From the NCBI GenBank assembly GCA_900318865.1, contig ONMF01000004.1, positions 1 to 64,000 of the forward strand: 64,000 nucleotides of DNA, read 5' to 3'. Under the pieces are notes generated by a model, which worked only from the letters and a program-made list of their open reading frames with translations, searched no databases and had not been told where the DNA came from. Shown here in pieces: positions 43,936-53,008 of this stretch. Source of the stretch: an uncultured Prevotellaceae bacterium. Its GTDB lineage: Bacteria > Bacteroidota > Bacteroidia > Bacteroidales > Muribaculaceae. The translations under genes and the position numbers were made by a program. The stretch's first letter is position 1, and the number at the start of each line of letters is the position of its first letter.

Positions 43936-45276
43936 TCAGAACTTATAGTCGATACCCATGCCGAACACCTTGTTGGTGCGCGAGAAAGTGTCGCTGCCGG
44001 CCAGCGTGGTGCCGCAGTAGCCTGGTGTGCCGGCCGCCACGGTCTTGTTGTAGTCTTTGTAATTGGTCCAGAAGTAGCCTATGTTCACCTTGATATGGCT
44101 GGTGATGTTGGCCGCCGCGCCCAGGCCGATGGAGTAGCTGTCGCAAGCGAAGCTGGTGTGCGACTGGTAGGCGTCGGTCAAGCCGTAGTCGGTGTTTTGG
44201 AAGCCGGCGCTCACGGTGAACATTTTGTTGATGTCCCATTCCAGGCCGGCCAGCACCTCGTAGGTGCCGTGGCGCAATGCTTTTTGCTTGTCGCCGGCCA
44301 TTTCGGCATGCTTGTCGTCGTACCAGTGGAATTCAACCGTTCCGCGCAGCTTGTGCGGGATGAACTCATATCCGGCAGCCACATAGAGCACGCTGGGCAG
44401 GTCGCTGGGGGTGTTCACACCGTCCTCAAAGTCGGCCAGGGCCGAACGGAACTCGGCGGGCTCGGCAGTGAGCGTCTTGGTGTCGTTCTCGATATTGAGG
44501 TTGGTTTTGAATTCGTATTTCGCGGCCAGGGTGAGCGCGCGCCATTTGTAATTGACGCCCAGAATGGGCGTGATGCCCCATCCGGTCTGGTCGCAGTCGA
44601 GCACAATGTTGGCCAGTGTCTGTTCTGCGCCCTTGAGCTTGGCGGTGATGTAACCGCTCTGGTTGCCGTTGAAGTAGTTCATGCGCATGCCGGCAAAGGC
44701 CGAGAGGCCGGGCAAGATGCGGAAGGCCGCGCCAAATTGGCCGCCGAACACGTACTGGCGGCCCTTCATGGCGGTGCTGATGTCGTAGGCGGTGGGCATC
44801 AGCGGGCCGGTGGGCAGGGCGGCTGTCTTGGCGTAGATGCCGCTCATCACGGCAGCGTCGAACATGGGCAGGCCGTGGTCGAATGAACATTTGCCTCCAC
44901 CGCCGGTCACCCCGAAGAAGCCCGAGAGCGTCCAGCGGTCTTTCTTGTAGGTGGCGTAGAGCGACGGCAGCACGGGCGCTGCGGCGTTGCCCTTGAATTG
45001 GCGGGTGTGATTCTCCTCGGTGAACAGCGGGAAGGTGGTGGTGACATTGCGCGTCTGGAAGGCACTCTGGATGTTGAGCGACAGTTGCCATCCGTCGTCC
45101 ATGAAGGCCGTTCCGGCCGGATTGGAATATACGGCATCGATTTCGTTGCTGGCTCCTCGGGCCATCATGCGCACGAATGCGATGTGCTGGTTGGTGTTGT
45201 GAAGAAGGCCGCCGGCGAGCATGTTCAAGCTCCACAGGGCGGCAAATACAGTTAAACCTAAAACTTTCTTTTTCAT
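43936..45276 (-). CDS. FadL/OmpP1-family outer-membrane transport protein, copy B
   Basis: The 446-residue paralogue starts with MKKKVLGLTVFAALWSLNMLA, then GGLLHNTNQHIAFVRMMARGASNEIDAVYSNPAG. Shared tracts with copy A include the segments around NPAG, GYEFIPxKLRG and FSRTNKVFGMGIDYKF. It ends with Phe. It is the first gene of the pair; TACTTTCG at 45309-45302 (minus) is a near-consensus -7. A 14-bp hairpin just upstream (45347-45378) ends the preceding transcript. Different extracellular loops suggest different cargo. Confidence 0.9.
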   Translation of the reverse strand: MKKKVLGLTVFAALWSLNMLAGGLLHNTNQHIAFVRMMARGASNEIDAVYSNPAGTAFMDDGWQLSLNIQSAFQTRNVTTTFPLFTEENHTRQFKGNAAAPVLPSLYATYKKDRWTLSGFFGVTGGGGKCSFDHGLPMFDAAVMSGIYAKTAALPTGPLMPTAYDISTAMKGRQYVFGGQFGAAFRILPGLSAFAGMRMNYFNGNQSGYITAKLKGAEQTLANIVLDCDQTGWGITPILGVNYKWRALTLAAKYEFKTNLNIENDTKTLTAEPAEFRSALADFEDGVNTPSDLPSVLYVAAGYEFIPHKLRGTVEFHWYDDKHAEMAGDKQKALRHGTYEVLAGLEWDINKMFTVSAGFQNTDYGLTDAYQSHTSFACDSYSIGLGAAANITSHIKVNIGYFWTNYKDYNKTVAAGTPGYCGTTLAGSDTFSRTNKVFGMGIDYKF

Positions 45277-45346
45277 TCTTTATTGATTGTATATTTTTTT
45301 GCGAAAGTAGTGTAAATGATGTTAAAAAGTAGTCAAAAAGACGTAG

Positions 45347-45378
45347 AAAATGCGCAAATCATCCGATTTGCGCATTTT
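45347..45378 (-). terminator. Terminator of the alpha/beta hydrolase gene
   Basis: A perfect 14-bp stem, AAAATGCGCAAATC (45347-45360) with 45365-45378, closed by a 4-nt loop, ends in TTTT on the minus strand. Confidence 0.8.
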
Positions 45379-45433
45379 ATTACATTTTTTAACAATCGAA
45401 AAGTGTTAATTTCTGCGGGTTGGAGGGTGATGG

Positions 45434-46423
45434 TCACATGTAGCGTCCGGTCCACCGGGCCACGCGGCGGGTGTATTCCTGGGGGTAGTGATAATAGCTT
45501 TGTGCGTGGGCGCAGCCGGGCGTTATCCACAATTGCTTGTCGGCCCGTGCGGCCTCGTGGAGCGGATGCACCATCCAGGAGGGGACAAAGTCGTCGCTGT
45601 CGCCGTGGATGAAGAAGATGGGTAACCGGCTGCGTTTCACTTGCTTCAGGGACGATGCCTGGCCGAATGACCAGCCGTGGAGCAGGCGTGTGAGTGCGCT
45701 GCTGGCATAGAGAACCGGGAACGGCGGCAACCCGAAGCGCTTGCGCGCCTCGCCGGAGAATTCGTCCCACACGCTGGTGTAGCCGCAGTCTTCGACCACA
45801 CACCGCACCCGCGGCGGGCAGTCCTCACCGGCCACGTTCATCACAGTGGCGGCTCCCATCGAGATGCCATGCAGCACCACCCGTGCCGAGTCGCCGAACA
45901 GGTGGGCCGCCTCGTCGACCCATCGCAGCACTTCAAAGCGTTCGTTCCAACCCATGCCGATGTGGCTGCCCTGGCTGTGACCGTGCGCGCTGAGGTCGGG
46001 CAACAAGATGTTGAACCCCAAGTTGTGGTGGTAAAGGTAGCCGATGTGCATCATGCCCAGCGCCTGCACTTTGTAGCCGTGCACAATGATAGCCGTGCGT
46101 GCCGTGGGGCGGCCGGCACGTGCCCACAGCGCATGCAGGCGCAGCCCGTGTGGCCCTGTGATGGTGGTGTCGTGCAGGGCTCCCTCGCGGCGCAGACTGT
46201 CGACCCAGGGTGCCGCCTGCGGCGCCTGGTCGAGCACATGTGCCAGCGCCTGGTCGTCGGGCTGGCTGTCGCGCGCCAGTGCGTAGTCAATCAAATAGAG
46301 GCTCGCTGCCGCAGTGAGCAGCAGCGCCAGGACGGCCAGCGTGCCCAGTGCCAGGCCGATGCGGCGCATCGCACCATGCCGGGCCGGTGGGTTGGTATTG
46401 TGTTGTGCGCGGTTTAGGCTCAT
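45434..46423 (-). CDS. Membrane-anchored alpha/beta hydrolase
   Basis: The 329-residue enzyme has an N-terminal membrane segment (about 21-48) and an alpha/beta-hydrolase fold. The oxyanion strand is AIIVHGYKVQALG (111-123), the nucleophile elbow HGISMG (Ser188), and the acid/base pair sits in FIHGDSDDFVP (about 271-281) and PGCAHAQ (His306). This resembles the YqkD/BEM46-type hydrolases of bacterial membranes; the substrate is not known. It starts 7 bp after the U32 gene ends, so the two are co-transcribed. A strong hairpin ends the operon. Confidence 0.88.
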   Translation of the reverse strand: MSLNRAQHNTNPPARHGAMRRIGLALGTLAVLALLLTAAASLYLIDYALARDSQPDDQALAHVLDQAPQAAPWVDSLRREGALHDTTITGPHGLRLHALWARAGRPTARTAIIVHGYKVQALGMMHIGYLYHHNLGFNILLPDLSAHGHSQGSHIGMGWNERFEVLRWVDEAAHLFGDSARVVLHGISMGAATVMNVAGEDCPPRVRCVVEDCGYTSVWDEFSGEARKRFGLPPFPVLYASSALTRLLHGWSFGQASSLKQVKRSRLPIFFIHGDSDDFVPSWMVHPLHEAARADKQLWITPGCAHAQSYYHYPQEYTRRVARWTGRYM

Positions 46424-46430
46424 GTGAGTG

Positions 46431-47699
46431 TCAGTGTTTCAGTCCAGTGGGTTTCCACACATAGAGCCGGTCGCTGGGGCGGATTTTCACGTCGGTCTTG
46501 ATGGAGAAGCTCTCGCCCTTCACCGTGCTCTCCACAGGCTTGAGGTCCACGCGGATTTCTTGCACCGTGAGGGGTACGGCTCCTGTGGTGGGGCCGATGA
46601 TGAGTATTTCATCGCCCACATGCACCTCGCCCGCTTCCATCAGGAATTCGGCCACTCCCAGGCGGTCGTAATAGCGCACCCCCTTGGCGGCATATACCTT
46701 GACGCGAGTGGCCGAAGAACCGTATTTCTCAGTCCACTCGCCCAGGCGCTGCCCCAGATAGTATCCATCCCAGAAACCCCGGTTGAACACCCGTGCCAAG
46801 CGCTCGTTCCATTGGTCGATGCGCTCGCCGGTGAAGGTGCCGTCGAGCACAGCACCGATGGCCTCGTTGTAGCAGCTGACCACCGTGCGCACATATTCGG
46901 GTCCCCGGGCTCGTCCCTCGATTTTGAAAACTCTCACGCCGGCATCCATCATTTTGTTCAGGAAATGAATGGTTTTCAAGTCTTTCGGCGACATGATGTA
47001 CTTGCCGTCAACTGCCAGCTCTTCGCCCGTCTCACGGTCGGTGACGATGTAGCTGCGCCGGCAAATCTGGCGGCATGCCCCGCGGTTGGCGCTGGCGCCC
47101 GTTTGATGCAGGCTCAGGTAGCATTTCCCCGACACCGCCATGCACAGCGCTCCGTGGCAAAACATCTCGATGCGCACTTGCTTGCCGCCGGGACCGGTGA
47201 TGTCGTCGCGCTCGATGGTGCGGTGGATGGCCGCCACCTGGTCCATGCAGAGCTCGCGCGCCAGTACCATCACATCGGCGTAGCGCGCATAGTGGCGCAC
47301 GGCCTCGCTGTTGCTCACGTTCACCTGGGTGGAGATGTGTACCTCCACCCCCTGCCGGCGGGCATAATCGATGGCAGCCATGTCGCTGGCGATGATGGCG
47401 GTGATTCCGGCCTCGTGGGCTGCGTCGACGATGCGGTGCATGTAGTCCATGTCCTCGTCGTAGACCACGGTGTTCACCGTGAGATAACTCTTCATGCCGT
47501 GCTCGTGGCACCATGCGGCAATCGTGTGCAAGTCGTCCAGAGAGAAGTTTACACTCGATTTGGACCTCATGTTCAGCCCTTCGATGCCGAAGTAGATGGC
47601 GTCGGCTCCACCTTGCCATGCCGCCGTGAGCGACTCCCACGACCCCACCGGGGCCATGATTTCAAAATCCTTCCGTGTCAATTTAGCTGCATTTTCCAT
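46431..47699 (-). CDS. U32-family peptidase-like protein (TrhP/RlhA type)
   Basis: The 422 residues match the U32 family, whose characterised members hydroxylate uridine or cytidine in tRNA or rRNA (TrhP, RlhA) or act as collagenase-like proteins. The TIM-barrel start is MENAAKLTRKDFEIMAPVGSWESL, followed by YFGIEGLNMRSKSSVNFSLDDL. The Cys cluster of the family appears in CHGALCMAVSGKCYLS and RGACRQICRR. The ATG at 47699 is preferred to an upstream in-frame ATG at 47765 because of the -7 box TACCTTTG at 47717-47710. It is the first gene of an operon with the alpha/beta hydrolase. Confidence 0.9.
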   Translation of the reverse strand: MENAAKLTRKDFEIMAPVGSWESLTAAWQGGADAIYFGIEGLNMRSKSSVNFSLDDLHTIAAWCHEHGMKSYLTVNTVVYDEDMDYMHRIVDAAHEAGITAIIASDMAAIDYARRQGVEVHISTQVNVSNSEAVRHYARYADVMVLARELCMDQVAAIHRTIERDDITGPGGKQVRIEMFCHGALCMAVSGKCYLSLHQTGASANRGACRQICRRSYIVTDRETGEELAVDGKYIMSPKDLKTIHFLNKMMDAGVRVFKIEGRARGPEYVRTVVSCYNEAIGAVLDGTFTGERIDQWNERLARVFNRGFWDGYYLGQRLGEWTEKYGSSATRVKVYAAKGVRYYDRLGVAEFLMEAGEVHVGDEILIIGPTTGAVPLTVQEIRVDLKPVESTVKGESFSIKTDVKIRPSDRLYVWKPTGLKH

Positions 47700-47709
47700 A
47701 TTGCGTGTG

Positions 47710-47740
47710 CAAAGGTACAAAACTTGCAAGAAAAAACGAA
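47710..47740 (-). promoter_or_regulatory. Promoter of the U32-family gene
   Basis: TACCTTTG (47717-47710) with TTCG 19 bp upstream (47740-47737) on the minus strand. The -33 element lies inside the left arm of the hairpin that ends the PorZ-like operon. Confidence 0.55.
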
Positions 47741-47772
47741 TGATTGAGGGGATTATGGCCCTCAATCATTCG
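47731..47772 (-). terminator. Terminator of the PorZ-like operon
   Basis: A perfect 14-bp stem, CGAATGATTGAGGG (47737-47750) with 47759-47772, is followed on the minus strand by six T. Confidence 0.92.
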
Positions 47773-47807
47773 CAATGTTTTCTCAGCGCATGCGCTGTCA
47801 AGGGGGG

Positions 47808-50120
47808 TTACTTGATAATGACAAGCTTGGTGACCGATGCTTGCTTTCCTCCCTGGGCCTGCGATGCCATGACATAGTACACGCCGGTCTTCACACGCTC
47901 GCCGTTGTCGCCGCAGCAGTCCCAGGTGGCCATGCCGCCGGTGGAGCGCAATTGTTTCACCACATTGCCGCCGGCATCGGTGATTTTCAGCAGCGAGTTG
48001 TCCATGAGGCCCTTGATGGTGACCAAGCCGGTGAAATCGGGGCGCACGGGGTTGGGGTAGGCGTAGACGTTGCTATAGTCGGGTTCGGCCGGGGTGGAGT
48101 CGCTGAAGTATTCATACACACCCGTCGGGGTGATGATGTAGACCGAGTTGTTGTCGGTGTTGCAGCACACGTTGTAGATGGTGTTCGACGAGAGGTAGCT
48201 GTTGCCGGTGTTGAACTGCTTCAGAATTTGTGATCCGTCGGGGCTCACCAAGAACAGGCCCGACTCGTTGGTGCCAATCCACTTGCGGTTGGCTCCGTCC
48301 ACGGCGATGCAGTTCACCTGGATGCCGTCGAGCAGGTAGTCGGCCAGGTCGGTGCCATCGTTGCGCGGCACCTTGGTGTGGTTGATGCGGAAACTGTCGT
48401 CGAAGGCCTGAGCCGGGTCAAACGAGAAGATTCCTTGCACGCATCCCACCCAGACGCGGCCGTCGAGGTCTTCGGTCATGCACAGCACATAGGTCCACTC
48501 AAAGCCTTTCTCGTCCTGGTCGTGGAAGCTGGTGTAGGTGCGATAGGGCGGGTTGGCGTTTGAGATGTTTCCGTTTTCGTTTTTCCAGAAGACGAAGGCA
48601 CGCTGGAAGTCGCCCGAGTTGAACACCTTCACATCGGAGGTGTTATTCTTCGTCACCACAAAACTGGCACGCTTGGTCGATCCCTGGTCCACGGTGGGAA
48701 CATTCGGAGTGTACCAGTCGCTGGCTGTGGTGTTGCTCTTCAGCAGCTTGGCGCGTGGCACCACCATCACCGGGTGGTCGGGGTTCTCATAGGATTGGCA
48801 CACCCACAGGTTGCCGTAGCGGTCGAACGCGTGAATGGGGTGCATGGCGCCACTGCGCGCCACCATGGGGGTGTTGGTTGCGTTGTAGGCTCTGACCACT
48901 TCACGTCCTTTTATCTTTGCCAAGCCCTTGGTCCACGTGCTCAAGTAGTAGGTATCCTCGATTTCGGGGTCGAAAACCATGTGGAACGAGCCGCTGGAAT
49001 AGTTGGTGGTGGGGGTGACATTCTCCCATGTGGTGCCATCGTAGGAGCTGATGGCGGTGGCGGTGTTGGTTGCAAAGAATGCGTTGGTTGCCGTTGTTGC
49101 CACATAAGCCTTCTTTGAAAGGCTGTTGTAGGCGATGTGGAAGGGATTGGCAAACTGGATGCCGTTCGGCTTGAAATAGTTGGCTTGGTCGCCTGCGCGG
49201 TGCAGTCCGTTGGCTCCCACGGCCCACATGGTGCCGTCGCCGCCGGGGTGGCAACTGAAGAGTTCCTTGGTGGCGGTCACCTTCGTGGCGTTGTTGCCTT
49301 CGGCATCGAATGTGTAATAGTAGCCGGCATCCTTGAAGTTGGCGATAAAGCCAGTGGGGGTGGGTTGCACGTCTTTCGGTGCCGCCTGGGCTATCTGAGT
49401 GCTCGAGAACGAGATGTTGCCGCTGTCATCCTTGTTGATGGTGAACACATAGAACCATCCGGTGATGTAGAAGAACTTGTTGTCGTTGAGCGGAATGAGC
49501 TTGCTGTTAGAGTTGGAGGTCGACTTGTAGGAGGCGAGCGTCTCGTGATAGTCGCTGGCCAGGCCATAGTAGAGTTTGTTGGCGCTGATGAGCATCACGT
49601 CGCCCACCTGTGCCACCGAGTAAATGGGGGTGTTGAACACACGCGATTCCTGCACCTCCATCTTCACATCGTTGATGACCACATAGCCGAAGTTGGTGGC
49701 CACGAAGGCTTTGTCCTTGGCAAAGTTCACATGGTTGATGGTCTTGGATTGTGTCATGACAGCATTCTTGATGTCGGGCAGGTTCACCACTTTGCCCGAA
49801 TCGAGGATGATGTCGATGTTAGAGTTGACATAAGCCACCAGCAGATATTTTTTCTCATAGTTGTAGTATATTTGGCTGATGGTGACATCCGACAGGTAGT
49901 TGCGTTTGTTGTAAGCCTCGTTTTCCTCGGTCTCCTTGTCGTAGCAGAAGAGGTTGTTGCTCACCAGGTAGTAGACCTTGTCGGGCGTGTCGATGACACG
50001 CTCTGCTGCCGAGCCGACAAAGATGGTGTGAATGCGCCAGTCGCCCACACCGTACTGTGCATTGGCCATAAAGGGCAGCGCCAGCGCCAGGAAGATGACA
50101 ATTCGTTTTAGCATGGTCAT
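47808..50120 (-). CDS. PorZ-like type IX secretion protein, copy A
   Basis: The 770 residues match the size and plan of PorZ, which sits on the surface and hands anionic lipopolysaccharide to the type IX sortase PorU. A signal peptide (MTMLKRIVIFLALALPFMANA) precedes two beta-propeller regions (about 20-330 and 330-670, with repeated NLFCYDKETEE, GLHRAGDQ and NLWVCQSYE-like blades). The C-terminal domain (about 685-770) has the sorting signature YPNPV and ends with VTKLVIIK, containing a vicinal Cys pair, WDCCGDNGE. A second copy is just upstream, gap 37 bp. Confidence 0.85.
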   Translation of the reverse strand: MTMLKRIVIFLALALPFMANAQYGVGDWRIHTIFVGSAAERVIDTPDKVYYLVSNNLFCYDKETEENEAYNKRNYLSDVTISQIYYNYEKKYLLVAYVNSNIDIILDSGKVVNLPDIKNAVMTQSKTINHVNFAKDKAFVATNFGYVVINDVKMEVQESRVFNTPIYSVAQVGDVMLISANKLYYGLASDYHETLASYKSTSNSNSKLIPLNDNKFFYITGWFYVFTINKDDSGNISFSSTQIAQAAPKDVQPTPTGFIANFKDAGYYYTFDAEGNNATKVTATKELFSCHPGGDGTMWAVGANGLHRAGDQANYFKPNGIQFANPFHIAYNSLSKKAYVATTATNAFFATNTATAISSYDGTTWENVTPTTNYSSGSFHMVFDPEIEDTYYLSTWTKGLAKIKGREVVRAYNATNTPMVARSGAMHPIHAFDRYGNLWVCQSYENPDHPVMVVPRAKLLKSNTTASDWYTPNVPTVDQGSTKRASFVVTKNNTSDVKVFNSGDFQRAFVFWKNENGNISNANPPYRTYTSFHDQDEKGFEWTYVLCMTEDLDGRVWVGCVQGIFSFDPAQAFDDSFRINHTKVPRNDGTDLADYLLDGIQVNCIAVDGANRKWIGTNESGLFLVSPDGSQILKQFNTGNSYLSSNTIYNVCCNTDNNSVYIITPTGVYEYFSDSTPAEPDYSNVYAYPNPVRPDFTGLVTIKGLMDNSLLKITDAGGNVVKQLRSTGGMATWDCCGDNGERVKTGVYYVMASQAQGGKQASVTKLVIIK

Positions 50121-50157
50121 ATTGATTTTTTGATGTATTGCGTTATGGGTAGGAATT

Positions 50158-52449
50158 TTATTTCACAATGTTGATGAAGGTCACCGGGGCGGCATCGTCG
50201 GCAGGTTGGCCGATGGCGGCGTAGACCAGATATTTGCCGGTGGGCAGGCGCTCGCCGGCATCGTCACAGCAGTCCCATTTGGCTATGCCGGCCGTCGAGT
50301 CGAGTTGTTTCACCACGTTGCCGTCCACGTCCTTGATGAGCACGGTGGCGCCATCCATGAGGCCGTAGATGGTGACATGCCCGGTGAAATCGGGCAGCAC
50401 CAGGGCAGGCGAGGCGTACACATTGTCAAAATTGTCGCTGCCCAGCTGGGTGTCGAACTTCAGCTCCATCAATCCCAGCTCGGTGGTCATGAAGATGGAG
50501 TTGGTCATGGGCGCATAGCACACGTCGTAGACGGTGTTGTGCGGGATGGGGCTGTTGTCGATGTTGTATTGTTTGAGCAGCGTCTTGCCGTCGCCGCTGA
50601 TTTGGCACAGACCCATGTCCTCGGTGGCCACCCACACGTTGCCTTGGGGGTCGAACGTCATGCTGTACACCTTGCTGCCGTTCATGGCGGCGCAGTTGTT
50701 CACCCTGAAGTCGTCGTCGAAGGCCTTGGCGGGGTCGAAGGCGAAGAGTCCTTCCATGGCAGCCACCCACACTTGCCCCAGGCTGTCGGCCTTGATGCGA
50801 TAGGTGTAGGTCCAGCTTGCCATGCCGCCGTCGATGTCGGCAAACGAGGTGTAGGCTTTTGATTTCAAGGTCACGCCGCTTTTCAATTCGCCTTCTTCTT
50901 TCCAGAACACGATGGGGCGTTTGAAGTCGCCGCCGCAGTACACTTTCACGTTGCTGCCTTTGGACACGGCCAGGCTGTTGCGCTGTGGGCTTTGTCCGTT
51001 CACTGCATCTTCCACGGCAAAGGTGAGCCAGTCGGTCTTGGCGAGATTTTCCTTGTCGAGCGCGCTAAAAGGTAACACGGCCACGGGCTTTGCAATGATT
51101 GGATACTCTTGCACCATCCAGAGGTTGCCGTAGTCGTCGAACGCCATGCGGGGGCCGTAGGAGCTGGCCGAAAGCGGCCATGAATTTCTGAACGATGCCA
51201 CCTTGGCGCCATTGGTGATGCGATACAAGTAATCTCCTTTCCACGACGGAATGAAATAGGTGTTGGTGTCGGTTGGGTGGAAAGCTATCGGGTAAAGGCC
51301 GCCATTGGGTATGAATGAGGGCGTGACGTTTTGCCACTGTTTGCCATCATAGGTGTTGATGTGTGAAGTGTGGCCGCTTGCCCCTTTCCAGGGACCGCTA
51401 TTGGTCACATAGATTTTCTTCTCCAGAGGGCTATAAGTGAGCCAATAAGGTAAGACATCGGCAAAAGCCGGTGAGTTGGGCTTGTCGTAGGTGGTTTCAC
51501 CCTTGATGTGCAGCCCGCTGGCACCGATGCCCCACAGGGTGCCGTCGCCCGCCGGCCAGGCACTGTACATTTCCTTTCCTCCACTCACTTTGGCCGGAGC
51601 GGCGCCTTGCTCGTTGAGCGTGTAGTAAAAGCTCTTGGAGAAGTAGTTCACCAGGAAACCGCCCGGGCGCTTCTGCACGGGGCCGGCCACCAAGGCCGAG
51701 CCGGTGAAGATAGTGGTGGGGGTGAGCGTGGCCTGCCCGGTCTGCTCGTCGATGCCGATGGCCAAGCGATAGAGGCCTGCTGTGGCTGTCACGAGGAAGT
51801 TGGTGTCGTTGATGGGATAGAAATGCGGGTTGGCGTAGGCTTTGGAATAAGTCGAATAATAAACCAGCACGTCGCCCGGATTCTGGGCGTTGTCGTAATA
51901 GATTTTGTTGCCGGCGCCCAGCACAATGTATTCTCCCACTTGTGCCACCGATGTGACGGTGGTGTTGAAGTTGCGCAACATCTTGTAGTCGAATGTTTTC
52001 TCGTCGAATTTCACAAACCCGAAATCGGTGGCCACATACATGTTGCCGCCACTGAAGGTGACATCGTTGATGAGCTTGGAGCGATTCATCACCACGTCTT
52101 TGATGGCAGGTACGTTGACCACGGTGAGGTCGGCCTTGATGATGTCGATATTCGAGTTCAAATAGGTTACAACCACATAGTTTTGCTCGTTGTTGTAATA
52201 GATTTGAGTGACATTGGCGTCGTGGAGCAGATTGTTGGTGTTCAGCACCTGGCTCTGCTCGGTGGCCTTGTCGTAACAAAACAGATTGGTTCCTACGACA
52301 TAAAAGACCCGATGCTCGGTGTCGATGATGTTTTTCGTCGCGGTTCCTCCCGAGAAATTAGGGTGCTGCACCCATTGCTCGGCTTGTGCAGTGAGCCCCA
52401 TGGCAACCATGAGCGTGAGCAGGAACGAGAAGATGTAGTTGCGTGTCAT
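50158..52449 (-). CDS. PorZ-like type IX secretion protein, copy B
   Basis: The 763-residue paralogue of the downstream protein has the same layout: signal peptide, two propeller regions (NLFCYDKATEQ, GLHIKGETTYD and NLWMVQEYP blades) and a C-terminal domain with WDCCDDAGE. Its sorting motif is altered, YASPALV in place of YPNPV. One of the pair may serve the anionic-LPS pathway and the other a related glycan, or one may be a variant cargo. The small membrane protein lies 71 bp upstream. The homology to copy A is clear by eye; percent identity was not computed. Confidence 0.83.
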   Translation of the reverse strand: MTRNYIFSFLLTLMVAMGLTAQAEQWVQHPNFSGGTATKNIIDTEHRVFYVVGTNLFCYDKATEQSQVLNTNNLLHDANVTQIYYNNEQNYVVVTYLNSNIDIIKADLTVVNVPAIKDVVMNRSKLINDVTFSGGNMYVATDFGFVKFDEKTFDYKMLRNFNTTVTSVAQVGEYIVLGAGNKIYYDNAQNPGDVLVYYSTYSKAYANPHFYPINDTNFLVTATAGLYRLAIGIDEQTGQATLTPTTIFTGSALVAGPVQKRPGGFLVNYFSKSFYYTLNEQGAAPAKVSGGKEMYSAWPAGDGTLWGIGASGLHIKGETTYDKPNSPAFADVLPYWLTYSPLEKKIYVTNSGPWKGASGHTSHINTYDGKQWQNVTPSFIPNGGLYPIAFHPTDTNTYFIPSWKGDYLYRITNGAKVASFRNSWPLSASSYGPRMAFDDYGNLWMVQEYPIIAKPVAVLPFSALDKENLAKTDWLTFAVEDAVNGQSPQRNSLAVSKGSNVKVYCGGDFKRPIVFWKEEGELKSGVTLKSKAYTSFADIDGGMASWTYTYRIKADSLGQVWVAAMEGLFAFDPAKAFDDDFRVNNCAAMNGSKVYSMTFDPQGNVWVATEDMGLCQISGDGKTLLKQYNIDNSPIPHNTVYDVCYAPMTNSIFMTTELGLMELKFDTQLGSDNFDNVYASPALVLPDFTGHVTIYGLMDGATVLIKDVDGNVVKQLDSTAGIAKWDCCDDAGERLPTGKYLVYAAIGQPADDAAPVTFINIVK

Positions 52450-52520
52450 TATCTTGGTCTACTAGTAGTTTATTATTATTAACGCAGTTTTCTTCAATAA
52501 ATTGCACCCGTAGGGTGATT

Positions 52521-52982
52521 TTAATACTTGAGCCGTGTCTCGGCGGTGTTTCCGTCGGCCACAAGCACGGCGGCCAGGCCCCATTCGCCGGTGATTTCGC
52601 TGTCGTAGCGCACATGCAGTTTGCGTGCGGGCAGCTTGGTGAGGCGGGCGATGGCGTCGACCTCGGTGGGCTGGCCGCTACCGCCGGTGGCCGCTCCACG
52701 TTTCTCGACGATTTTCATCTTGTCGTCGACGATGGTGACGGTGAGATACGCACCCTCGCCATCACGCACGGCCAGGCCGTAGCGCCGCAGCGTCATGGTG
52801 CCCGCCGGGCCGCACTCCAAGCGCAGTGTGCCCGCCGGCACTGCCGACCGCTCGCCCATCTCCATGGCTGCTATTACCGAGGTGGCGGCGCCACTCAGCC
52901 GGGGGCTGACGATGAGTCCTAATAACGCAAAGGCGACAAACAAAGCCAGAACGTAAAACTCAACCGAATGAAAAAAGTCCAT
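52521..52982 (-). CDS. Small single-span membrane-anchored hypothetical protein
   Basis: The 153-residue protein begins with a membrane segment (about 8-25, FYVLALFVAFALLGLIV) and continues with about 125 residues of polar beta-rich sequence (GTLRLECGPAGTMTLRRYGLAVRDGEG). No family is recognised. The ATG at 52982 is preferred to a TTG six bases upstream. TACCTTTG (minus, 52993-52986 region) ends only a few bases before it, so the message could be nearly leaderless. It lies between the acyltransferase and the PorZ-like pair on the same strand, which hints at an envelope role. Function unknown. Confidence 0.6.
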   Translation of the reverse strand: MDFFHSVEFYVLALFVAFALLGLIVSPRLSGAATSVIAAMEMGERSAVPAGTLRLECGPAGTMTLRRYGLAVRDGEGAYLTVTIVDDKMKIVEKRGAATGGSGQPTEVDAIARLTKLPARKLHVRYDSEITGEWGLAAVLVADGNTAETRLKY

Positions 52983-53008
52983 TGCCAAAGGTACTGAATT
53001 TTTTTGAA

